From positions 1 through 38,930 of the forward strand of contig JARIDB010000130.1 in assembly GCA_029257045.1 (NCBI GenBank): a stretch of DNA of 38,930 bases. The letters are read 5' to 3'. The first letter of the stretch is position 1, and every line of letters begins with the position of its first letter. The notes beneath the pieces are model-generated. The model saw only the letters and a list, made by a program, of their open reading frames with translations. It did not search any database and was not told where the DNA came from. Both the position numbers and the translations under genes were made by a program. This document shows positions 31,850 through 38,930 of this stretch, piece by piece. Source of the stretch: Clostridium sp. Lineage in GTDB: Bacteria; Bacillota; Clostridia; Clostridiales; Clostridiaceae.

Positions 31850-32743
31850 ATGATATTAAAAATATTATTATTAGGTGTTATTATTATCAATGGTTTATTT
31901 GCGGTTACGTTTATTAGTGATTTAATAAAAAATAAAGATACATTTATGAAAGAAGAAGGTAATCCAATTATAATGGCTATTTCTTCATTTGTCATATTTG
32001 TACTATCAACTTTTGGAGTTTCTGATTTTGCAGTAAGTACTGTTTTGTATAGAAAAATGAAGTTTGTTAATGATAAAAAGTTACCAGGTACACTTAATGC
32101 ACAATGTGTATTACCAGTTGCAACAATGGCACTTATATATATATCAGCAATAGAAGTAGAAATTACAACTTTAATAGTTTGTATAATGGCTCAAGTTATA
32201 GGTGCGTACATAGGACCAAGGTTCGTTGTTAAGATGAATGTTTCATCAATAAAGAAGTTTATTTCAGTTGGCTTAATAGTAGCTGCAATATTAATATTAA
32301 TGGGTAAGTTTGGTGTATATCCATCAGGTGGAGATGCAGTAGGGCTTACAGGTTGGAAACTTATAATGCTCGGAGTCTTATCTTTACTTTTCGGTGCATT
32401 TAATAATGTTGGTATAGGATCTTATGCTTTAACAATGGCAACAGTATATGCTTTAGGTTTAAATCCAGCAGTAGCATTCCCAATAATGATGGGAGCTTGT
32501 ACATTCTCAGTACCAGTTGGAAGTATGCAATTTGTTAAATTAGACTCATATTCACGTAAAATCACATTCTTTACTTCAACTTTCGGAGTTTTAGGAGTTA
32601 TTGTAGCTGCATATGTTGTTAAAAATTTAAATGTAAGTATGCTACAATGGGTTGTAGTTGTTGTGTTATTATATAGCGCATACAATATGATTACAGAAAT
32701 ATTAAAGAATAAATCCACAAAAGAAATAAAGACAAGCTTATAA
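31850..32743 (+). CDS. TSUP (TauE/SafE) family membrane transporter
   Basis: A 297-residue protein with about eight transmembrane helices in two similar halves; the related turns are STFGVSDFAVSTVLYRK and AFNNVGIGSYALTMATVYALG. Family members move sulfite, sulfonates or organic anions. ATG 31850 is eight bases after AAAGGGAG and five bases past the trmB stop, so the two are coupled. The substrate is unknown; the next gene suggests an amino or imino acid-related anion, which is only inference. Confidence 0.85.
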   Translation: MILKILLLGVIIINGLFAVTFISDLIKNKDTFMKEEGNPIIMAISSFVIFVLSTFGVSDFAVSTVLYRKMKFVNDKKLPGTLNAQCVLPVATMALIYISAIEVEITTLIVCIMAQVIGAYIGPRFVVKMNVSSIKKFISVGLIVAAILILMGKFGVYPSGGDAVGLTGWKLIMLGVLSLLFGAFNNVGIGSYALTMATVYALGLNPAVAFPIMMGACTFSVPVGSMQFVKLDSYSRKITFFTSTFGVLGVIVAAYVVKNLNVSMLQWVVVVVLLYSAYNMITEILKNKSTKEIKTSL

Positions 32744-32796
32744 GATATAAAGATAGTCTTTATTTTTAAATTTAGAGGAATGAAAAGGAGAAAATA

Positions 32797-33792
32797 ATGG
32801 ATATAGTAGTATTAAGAGAACAGGACATGAAAAATATATTTACTATGGCAGAAGCTATTCAAGCAGATAAGGATGCCCTTGAGATATATTCAAAAAATGG
32901 AGCAAATATTCCACTTAGAGTTAATATAGATATTCCAGAAAATGAAGGACAAAGCTTATATATGCCTGGATATGCGCCTGATACAAAAGCTTTAGGATTA
33001 AAGATTGTTTCTGTATATCCTAAAAATATAGAAAAAGGTCTTAATTCTGTACCAGCAACTATGGTATTAATAAATGATGAAACAGGTGAAGTTTGTTCAT
33101 TAATGGATGGAACCTTCTTAACTAGAATAAGAACAGGAGCTGTTTCAGGAGCTGCTACAGATATTTTAGCTAGAAAAGACTCAAAGATATTTGCTTTATT
33201 TGGAACTGGCGGACAAGCTGAAGCACAACTTGAAGCTGTATTAAATGTAAGAAATATAGAATTAGTTAAGGTATATGATCTTTCAGAAGAAAGAAGAAAT
33301 AATTTTGTTAAGAAAATGACTGAAAGCTTTGGTGAAAAGTTCTCTGTTAAGATAGTAGCTGTAAACTCATCAGATGAAGCTATTGCTGATGCAGATATTA
33401 TAACTGTTGCAACTACATCAAAAAGACCAGTATTTAATGCCGCTTTAGTTAAAAAAGGAGCTCATGTAAATGGAGTTGGTTCATATACACCAGATATGCA
33501 AGAAATAGATGAAAATTTAGTATGTAACTCTAAAGTATATGTAGATACTAAAGATGGTGTATTTAATGAAAGTGGAGATTTAATAATTCCAGTAAATAAA
33601 GGAATCTATTCTTTTGATAGAGTTATAGGAGAATTAGGTGAAGTTATCTTAAATAAAGTAAAGGGTCGTGAAAGCGAAGAAGAAATAACATTCTTTAAAA
33701 CTGTAGGAAGTAGTGTTTTAGATGTTGTTACTGCTCGTAGAATCTATGAAAAAGCTTTAGAAAGTAAAGTTGGAGAAATAGTAAGTTTATAA
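32797..33792 (+). CDS. Ornithine cyclodeaminase / mu-crystallin family enzyme
   Basis: A 331-residue NAD(P)-dependent member of the OCD/mu-crystallin family, which includes ornithine cyclodeaminase, alanine dehydrogenase and ketimine reductases. The substrate arginine region is PLRVNID and MPGYAPDTKALGLKIVSVYP. DGTFLTRIRTGAVSGAATDILAR is the conserved core, seen in blocks, and the Rossmann motif is FGTGGQAEAQLEA. The C-terminal AADADIITVATTS-type strand is present as ADADIITVATTSKRPVF. The exact reaction cannot be assigned. Third gene of the trmB operon, ended by a strong terminator. Confidence 0.88.
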   Translation: MDIVVLREQDMKNIFTMAEAIQADKDALEIYSKNGANIPLRVNIDIPENEGQSLYMPGYAPDTKALGLKIVSVYPKNIEKGLNSVPATMVLINDETGEVCSLMDGTFLTRIRTGAVSGAATDILARKDSKIFALFGTGGQAEAQLEAVLNVRNIELVKVYDLSEERRNNFVKKMTESFGEKFSVKIVAVNSSDEAIADADIITVATTSKRPVFNAALVKKGAHVNGVGSYTPDMQEIDENLVCNSKVYVDTKDGVFNESGDLIIPVNKGIYSFDRVIGELGEVILNKVKGRESEEEITFFKTVGSSVLDVVTARRIYEKALESKVGEIVSL

Positions 33793-33815
33793 AAATTAAA
33801 GATATAATCGCTTTT

Positions 33816-33860
33816 AAAAATAACAAGTTAATGTTCATAACATTTAACTTGTTATTTTTT
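33816..33860 (+). terminator. Terminator of the trmB operon
   Basis: AAAAATAACAAGTTAA (33816-33831) pairs perfectly with TTAACTTGTTATTTTT (33844-33859) around a 12-base loop, followed by more T. Confidence 0.9.
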
Positions 33861-34086
33861 TATGCATATATTAATTTTAAAATTTAAAATTGTGGAAAAA
33901 ACTATTTAAATTAAGGGTTCATCACAATGATAAATGGAAATAGGCGGTATTTTAAAAAAAGTTAAAGCTAGATATAAAAAGAAATTAATAGTAATTTAAA
34001 TGGAATATATAAGTTCATTGTAATAAAATACAAGGATTATTAATATATCTATATAAAAATCTGAAAAAATATAAGGGAGTGATATT

Positions 34087-35364
34087 GTGAGTTATATAAA
34101 AGTAGCACTAGTTGGAGCTGGATCTAGAGGTAGACACGCATATGGTAATTATATATTAAATAATCAAGATAAAATAAGATATATAGCAGTTGTAGAACCA
34201 GATGAGGATAAGAGAATTGCATTAGCAAAAGAGCATAATATACCTTTAGAAATGTGTTTTAAAAATGAAGATGATTTTTATAGTTTAGGAAAAGTATGTG
34301 ATGCTATTATAATCGCCCATCAAGATAAACAACATTACAAGACTACAGTTAAAGCTCTTAATTTAGGATATGATACATTACTTGAAAAGCCTATGACACC
34401 GGACCCTTTTGAATGTATTGACTTAGAAGAATGTGCGAGAAAAAATGGTGTAAAATTAATGGTTTGTCATGTTCTAAGGTACACAGAATTCTATGAAAAA
34501 ATTAAGGAATTAGTTGAAGAAAAAGCAATTGGAGACTTAGTTGGATTTGAACATAGAGAAAACATTGGTCATTATCATATGGCACATAGTTTTGTACGCG
34601 GTAATTGGAGAAATTCTAAGGAAACATCACCTCTTGTACTAGCTAAGACCTGCCATGACATGGATATTATTACTTGGCTTGTAAACGATGAATGCACTGC
34701 CGTATATTCAAGTGGTGACTTAAACTATTTTAATAAGAAGCATGCACCAGAAGGAAGTTCGAAAAAATGTTTAGATTGTAGATTAAAAGATGAATGTATA
34801 TTCTCAGCTAAAAAGGTGTATTTAGATAATTGCAGCAATAATTGGCCAATTAATACTCTTTGCTCAAATCCTACACAGGATAGGGTAAAGGATATTTTAG
34901 AGAAAACAAATTATGGGACATGTGTATGGAAAGTAGAAGACAATGATGTATGTGATAATCAAGTTGCTGTATTAGAATTTAAAAATGGAGTTCGTGGAAC
35001 TTTTTGTGTAACAGCATTTACTCATAATCAATTTAGAGAGACAAGTTTATTTGGAACAAAGGGTTCACTTTATGCTAATACAAGGGATAACGAAATTGTA
35101 GTAAGAACCCATGGAATAGATGAAAATACAGAAGAATACATTACTGTAATTAAGCCAAAAAGAGTTGTTGGTGGACATGGAGGTGGTGATGTAGGGTTAA
35201 TGGAGGATTTTATTAATGTAGTTAATAAATCTATACAAAAACCAAGGACAAGTGTAGAACAGTCATTACAATCTCACATGATGTCCTATGCCTGTGAAAA
35301 ATCTAGATTAGAGAAAAGAAGAATTGTAATAGCTGATTTTAAAAATGAAATTAAATGTATATAG
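34087..35364 (+). CDS. Gfo/Idh/MocA family oxidoreductase
   Basis: A 425-residue NAD(P)-dependent sugar or inositol oxidoreductase. The Rossmann motif is ALVGAGSRGRHAYG (about 7-20), the catalytic-lysine motif LLEKPMTPDP, and the substrate region HVLRYTEFYEKIKELV and CHDMDIITWLV. An insert with four cysteines (CLDCRLKDEC plus nearby Cys) at about 235-270 may bind zinc; that type recurs in a subset of the family. GTG 34087 follows AAGGGAGTG. It precedes a sugar ABC importer in the same direction, so it probably acts on the imported sugar. Confidence 0.9.
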   Translation: MSYIKVALVGAGSRGRHAYGNYILNNQDKIRYIAVVEPDEDKRIALAKEHNIPLEMCFKNEDDFYSLGKVCDAIIIAHQDKQHYKTTVKALNLGYDTLLEKPMTPDPFECIDLEECARKNGVKLMVCHVLRYTEFYEKIKELVEEKAIGDLVGFEHRENIGHYHMAHSFVRGNWRNSKETSPLVLAKTCHDMDIITWLVNDECTAVYSSGDLNYFNKKHAPEGSSKKCLDCRLKDECIFSAKKVYLDNCSNNWPINTLCSNPTQDRVKDILEKTNYGTCVWKVEDNDVCDNQVAVLEFKNGVRGTFCVTAFTHNQFRETSLFGTKGSLYANTRDNEIVVRTHGIDENTEEYITVIKPKRVVGGHGGGDVGLMEDFINVVNKSIQKPRTSVEQSLQSHMMSYACEKSRLEKRRIVIADFKNEIKCI

Positions 35365-35498
35365 TTACTGCTACTATTAGCTACCACCTTGAAAAGTGTG
35401 AAAGTATTACAGTGGATAGAAATCAGAAAAGTAATTAAAAGCAATATTAATTTATTACAGCTCTTTTTGTAAAAAATTATATAAATAGGGGGCAAATT

Positions 35499-36737
35499 AT
35501 GAAAATAAAGAAAATATTAAGTTTAGTATCAGTGCTATGTTTAGGTTTAAGCATTGTATCTTGTTCAGGAAATAGTAATAACACAACTGGTAATGACAAG
35601 AAGCAACTACGTTTTGCAATATGGGATATAGGTCAAAAACCAGGATTTGAGGAAGTTGCAAAAGCTTTTAACAAAAAGAATCCTAATGTTGAAGTTATTG
35701 TAGAGGTTACTCCATATAAAAGTTATTTCACTACTTTAGATACTGCAGCTCAAGGAAATAATTTACCAGATATAATTACAATTAATGCTCCAAATTTCTT
35801 GAAATATCAAGAAGGTGGAAAGTTAATGGACTTATCATCTTATGAAATGAACTTAGATGAATTTAATCCAGCAGTAAGAGATATTTATACAGTTAGTGAT
35901 AAGCCATATGCTTTACCTAGAGATTTTGATGCAATTGGAATGTGGTATAACAAAACATTGTTTAAGGAATTAGGATTAGAAATTCCTAAAACATATAAGG
36001 AAATGGTAGAAACGGCTAAAAAGTTAAAAGAAAATGATCCAGAGATAATTCCTATTTCAATATCATATGCAGATAATCAAGCGGGATATTGGAATTTAGT
36101 TATACAAGAAGGCGGAAAAATAGTAAATGATGATGGGAAAACTGGATGGGGCTCTAGTGAAGCATTAGAAGCTATGACTTTTTATAATAGTTTAGTAAAA
36201 GATGGATTAAGTGAGAAACCAATAAAGTTAGAAGGAATTGACAATATAACTTCAGTAGCTAACAAAAAGATAGGTATGTTCTACTCTGGAACATGGACAA
36301 CAGCTGAAGTGGCTACTTTAGAGAATAAAGATGATATTGATGTTGCGCCAATTCCTCTAAGTGGTAAGAATGATATTAGCTCAGTTGTCCATGGTGTTGG
36401 AACAGCAGTAGCTGCAAATACTAAAAATCCTGATGAAGCTAAGATGTTTATTGAGTTTATGGCAACAGATGAAGCAAACAAAATTATAGCAGAAAAATCT
36501 GGAGTTATGCCTGCAAAAAATGGTTTTGGAGATACTTTATACAATGCTAATCTTAACCTTACTGGTCTTAAAGCTACCATTGAAAGTGCTAGTAAAGGTG
36601 CTGGTTATTTTAAATCAAGTAAAACAGGATGGGATAGTAAAGAAGTTGAATTAATTACAAAAATGCTTAATGGGGATGCAACTCCAGAAGATACAGTAAA
36701 AATGTTAGTGGAAGAAGCTAATAAGATTCTTAAATAG
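35499..36737 (+). CDS. ABC sugar transporter, solute-binding lipoprotein
   Basis: A 412-residue family 1 extracellular binding protein. The signal peptide ends in the lipobox LSIVSC with Cys22 as lipidated residue, so the protein is anchored to the outer face of the membrane. AIWDIGQKPGFEEVAKAFNKKNP and MWYNKTLFKELGLEIPKTYKEM are typical, as is the MFYSGTWTTAEV segment. It precedes its two permease genes across a hairpin-containing gap. Substrate unknown; a sugar or sugar acid is likely from the adjacent oxidoreductase. Confidence 0.92.
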   Translation: MKIKKILSLVSVLCLGLSIVSCSGNSNNTTGNDKKQLRFAIWDIGQKPGFEEVAKAFNKKNPNVEVIVEVTPYKSYFTTLDTAAQGNNLPDIITINAPNFLKYQEGGKLMDLSSYEMNLDEFNPAVRDIYTVSDKPYALPRDFDAIGMWYNKTLFKELGLEIPKTYKEMVETAKKLKENDPEIIPISISYADNQAGYWNLVIQEGGKIVNDDGKTGWGSSEALEAMTFYNSLVKDGLSEKPIKLEGIDNITSVANKKIGMFYSGTWTTAEVATLENKDDIDVAPIPLSGKNDISSVVHGVGTAVAANTKNPDEAKMFIEFMATDEANKIIAEKSGVMPAKNGFGDTLYNANLNLTGLKATIESASKGAGYFKSSKTGWDSKEVELITKMLNGDATPEDTVKMLVEEANKILK

Positions 36738-36747
36738 AAGATAAATA

Positions 36748-36865
36748 AGGGCAAGTTACACAAATGAATTTTATTAAATTAACAGAAATTATTTGAATCA
36801 TTATAAGAATCTCAAATTATTTCTGTGATGTTTTAATAATGATTTGTAGTGTAATAGCCCTTTTT
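36748..36865 (+). terminator. Nested hairpin / partial terminator between binding protein and permeases
   Basis: Outer arms start at AGGGC (36748-36752) and close at GCCCTTTTT (36857-36865), with TTACAC and GTGTAA pairing inside. An inner stem, ACAGAAATTATTTGA (36782-36796) with TCAAATTATTTCTGT (36812-36826), has one mismatch. The T-run supports partial termination, giving more binding protein than permease, a common arrangement in ABC operons. Confidence 0.65.
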
Positions 36866-36967
36866 AGTAATACTATAGAAATTTGAAATTTAAGTGATTA
36901 AATATTAAGTGAAACTTAGATAATTATAAGTTAATAAATTTTACAATATAAAATAGGGGGGAAGCAG

Positions 36968-37843
36968 ATGAGAAAAAAAGAAGAAAATGTTTGGGGATAT
37001 ATTTTTATGACTCCAGTAATTTTAGGATTGTCTCTATTTGCAATTTGGCCAATATTTCAAAGCTTTTTTTTAAGTTTACATGAATGGGTTGGATTTGGTG
37101 AAAAAACTTTTATAGGACTTCAAAATTTCAAGGAAATTGTTAATAACAAGGAAATATATGATGCAATTTTTAATACAGTTAGAATAACTATATGTGCACT
37201 GCCTGTATCAATTATAATTTCTTTGGTTATTTCAAGTATATTAAATTCTCCAACATTAAAAGGAAAGACTATTTTTAGAATAATATTCTATCTACCAATC
37301 ATTACAATGCCTGCAGCTATATCTATTGTATTTAAATATATATTTAACTATAACTACGGTATAATAAATCAAATTATTAAATCTTTTGGAAAAGAACCTA
37401 TAGAGTGGTTAGGTAATCCTAAGTATTCCTGGATAGTTATAGTATTTATTGTAATTTGGGCAGCCATTGGAAGCCAGATTATCATTTTATTAGCTGCATT
37501 ACAAAACATAGACTATTCTATGTATGAAGCTGCAGAAATAGATGGGGCTGGAATTATAACAAAGTTCTTTAAAATAACAGTTCCTAGTATTTCTCCAACA
37601 ATATTTTTCTTAAGCGTAACTGGCTTTATTAGTATGTTCCAGTTATTTGATTTAATATTTATTATGATTGGAAAAAATGCAGGGTTAGAGTCAACTAGAA
37701 CCATTGTATTTCAATTTTTTGAAACAGCGTTTGTGCAAACCAATAGAGGGATGGGAGCAGCTATAGCAGTTGTTATTTTCTTTATTATTATGTTAGTAAC
37801 ATTAGTTCAAAAAAGATTTGAAAAAAAATACGTACACTATTAG
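36968..37843 (+). CDS. ABC sugar transporter permease (MalF-like)
   Basis: A 291-residue membrane protein with six transmembrane helices. The cytoplasmic EAA loop that contacts the ATPase is EAAEIDGAGIITKFFKITVP. The N-terminus (WGYIFMTPVILGLSLFAIWP) is characteristic of UgpA/MalF-type permeases. GGGGGG nine bases before ATG gives a strong ribosome site. The next gene starts ten bases after its stop. Confidence 0.93.
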   Translation: MRKKEENVWGYIFMTPVILGLSLFAIWPIFQSFFLSLHEWVGFGEKTFIGLQNFKEIVNNKEIYDAIFNTVRITICALPVSIIISLVISSILNSPTLKGKTIFRIIFYLPIITMPAAISIVFKYIFNYNYGIINQIIKSFGKEPIEWLGNPKYSWIVIVFIVIWAAIGSQIIILLAALQNIDYSMYEAAEIDGAGIITKFFKITVPSISPTIFFLSVTGFISMFQLFDLIFIMIGKNAGLESTRTIVFQFFETAFVQTNRGMGAAIAVVIFFIIMLVTLVQKRFEKKYVHY

Positions 37844-37853
37844 GAGGAGAAAT

Positions 37854-38675
37854 ATGAAAAGAAATACCAAAAAAAACATATATGTATATATTTTTTTAAT
37901 TGTTTTATCAATTATAACACTTTGGCCATTTTTCCAAATGATATCTACTTCCTTTATGACTTATGAAGAAGCAATATCAACTCCACCTAAATTAATTCCT
38001 AAAAGCCTAAGGCTTGATGGTTATAAAAATGTATTTGAAACATTACCTTTTTTAAAGTTATATTTTAATAGCATTATTACAACAGTTTTTCGTGTAGCTG
38101 GAACTTTAATAACTTGCACAATGGCAGGATATGCAATAGCTAAGTTTAACTTTTCAGGAAAGAAGATTCTTTTTGCTATTATAATGGCAATTATGATGGT
38201 ACCAGGTCAAATGTTTTCACTTCCACAATACTTAACCATGAGTAGTTTTGGATGGTTAAATTCTCTTAAAGCCATTATTATTCCTAATATGTTTACAGCT
38301 TATGGAATATTTATGATGAAACAGTTTTATTCAGCTGTTCCTAATGAATTATTGGAAGCTGCAAAAGTTGATGGAGCCAATCCATTTACGATTTTTTATA
38401 AAATTGCATCCCCAATGGTATTTCCCGGGATTTTAGTTTTAGGTATTCAAACGGCTATTGGGGCATGGAATGATTTAATTTGGCCATTAATTGTTAATTC
38501 AGATATTTCAAAATTAACACTCCCAGTTTCAATTTCATTTATGACAGGACAACATAGTTCCAATATACCTAGTATGATGGCAGCAGCAACAATGGTAGTA
38601 TTACCAATGATTATTATTTATGTTGTATTACAAAGAAAGTTTGAAAATACTGGGGTAGGCTCTGCAATTAAATAG
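37854..38675 (+). CDS. ABC sugar transporter permease (MalG-like)
   Basis: A 273-residue partner permease with six transmembrane helices and the EAA loop EAAKVDGANPFTIFYKIASP. ATG 37854 follows AGGAGGAG with good spacing; a longer frame opening inside the upstream gene is not needed. No ABC ATPase gene follows in the window, so the importer probably borrows a shared MsmK/UgpC-type ATPase encoded elsewhere. Confidence 0.93.
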   Translation: MKRNTKKNIYVYIFLIVLSIITLWPFFQMISTSFMTYEEAISTPPKLIPKSLRLDGYKNVFETLPFLKLYFNSIITTVFRVAGTLITCTMAGYAIAKFNFSGKKILFAIIMAIMMVPGQMFSLPQYLTMSSFGWLNSLKAIIIPNMFTAYGIFMMKQFYSAVPNELLEAAKVDGANPFTIFYKIASPMVFPGILVLGIQTAIGAWNDLIWPLIVNSDISKLTLPVSISFMTGQHSSNIPSMMAAATMVVLPMIIIYVVLQRKFENTGVGSAIK

Positions 38676-38685
38676 GTAAGAATTA

Positions 38686-38722
38686 GGCTATGTTAGAAAT
38701 AACGTAGCCCATTTATTATTTT
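38686..38722 (+). terminator. Terminator of the ABC importer operon
   Basis: GGCTATGTTA (38686-38695) pairs with TAACGTAGCC (38700-38709), one G-T pair and a GAAA tetraloop; the T-rich tail (CATTTATTATTTTT) is interrupted. Confidence 0.7.
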
Positions 38723-38724
38723 TG

Positions 38725-38930
38725 AGTAAATTATAATAAAGCTAAACTGTGGATAACTTTGTGAATGCAAGAAAAATCACAGCCTTTTAAGGATATTTTT
38801 TACAAAGTAGTAAAGTGAAGATTAATAAAGAAATGGAAAGATGTTGGTATGTATCTTTAAATAATAAATACAAATAGGTGAAAATAAAGATAGCAAATCT
38901 GAATGTACTAGAGTACTATGTAATTAACAC
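38725..38930. other. Gene-free end of window
   Basis: AT-rich sequence with no reading frame or hairpin that I can support; probably the upstream region of a gene beyond the window. Confidence 0.5.

Noticed and set aside
33934-33999. Short frame for a 21-residue basic peptide between the trmB operon and the oxidoreductase
   Set aside because: No ribosome binding site and no neighbour linking it to a function; chance frames of this size are common in such DNA.

Overview
The window reads as chromosome of a low-GC, spore-former-type Firmicute, most likely Clostridium sensu stricto. The DNA is very AT-rich (roughly 30% G+C by eye), ribosome binding sites are strong AGGAGG/GGGGG types, and codons prefer A/T in the third position. 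The gene families (flagellin lysine methylase, YhgE/Pip, GH35, DUF1904, glycyl-radical microcompartment) fit that group. No rRNA, tRNA, CRISPR array or intact transposase was seen.

Layout. (1) 1-3.8 kb is a decayed accessory stretch: a DUF4256 remnant, an intact fliB-like gene, the tail of a broken AAA ATPase, an aldehyde dehydrogenase on the minus strand, and a second, truncated and frameshifted copy of fliB. (2) 3.86-5.64 kb holds a GH35 beta-galactosidase. (3) 5.7-9.14 kb holds a divergent pair, yhgE-like membrane protein (-) and TetR regulator (+), around a palindromic intergenic region. (4) 9.4-28.5 kb is the main subject: a complete choline-degrading, glycyl-radical bacterial microcompartment (cut, GRM type). 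(5) 28.9-30.8 kb carries DUF1904, a small cupin and a tRNA-dihydrouridine synthase. (6) 31.0-33.8 kb is a TrmB regulator - TSUP permease - ornithine cyclodeaminase-family operon. (7) 34.1-38.7 kb is a Gfo/Idh/MocA oxidoreductase with a sugar ABC importer (binding lipoprotein and two permeases, no ATPase).

How the microcompartment genes work together. Choline probably enters through the DMT-family permease. CutC, made active by the radical-SAM enzyme CutD, splits it to trimethylamine and acetaldehyde inside a shell built from eight BMC/vertex proteins (four ordinary hexamer types, an EutS-like hexamer, a GrpU-like hexamer, a PduT-like Fe-S trimer and an EutN pentamer). Acetaldehyde is oxidised to acetyl-CoA by the active aldehyde dehydrogenase, passed to phosphate by the PduL-type enzyme, and reduced to ethanol by the iron alcohol dehydrogenase, which recycles NADH and CoA. 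A PduS-like flavo-Fe-S protein, EutJ-like chaperone, EutP-like GTPase, EutQ-like cupin and an EutT-like protein are accessories.

Main observations. The whole cut locus lies between two 57-bp direct repeats of the 3' end of the tetR gene, as expected of an inserted island. Two promoters in the locus have 20-bp spacers filled by GC-rich dyads, the signature of a MerR-family activator, and a MerR gene sits just upstream. One of the two aldehyde dehydrogenases has Ser251 in place of the catalytic Cys251. Several proteins normally tied to vitamin B12 enzymes or Fe-S electron transfer are kept in a pathway that needs no B12.
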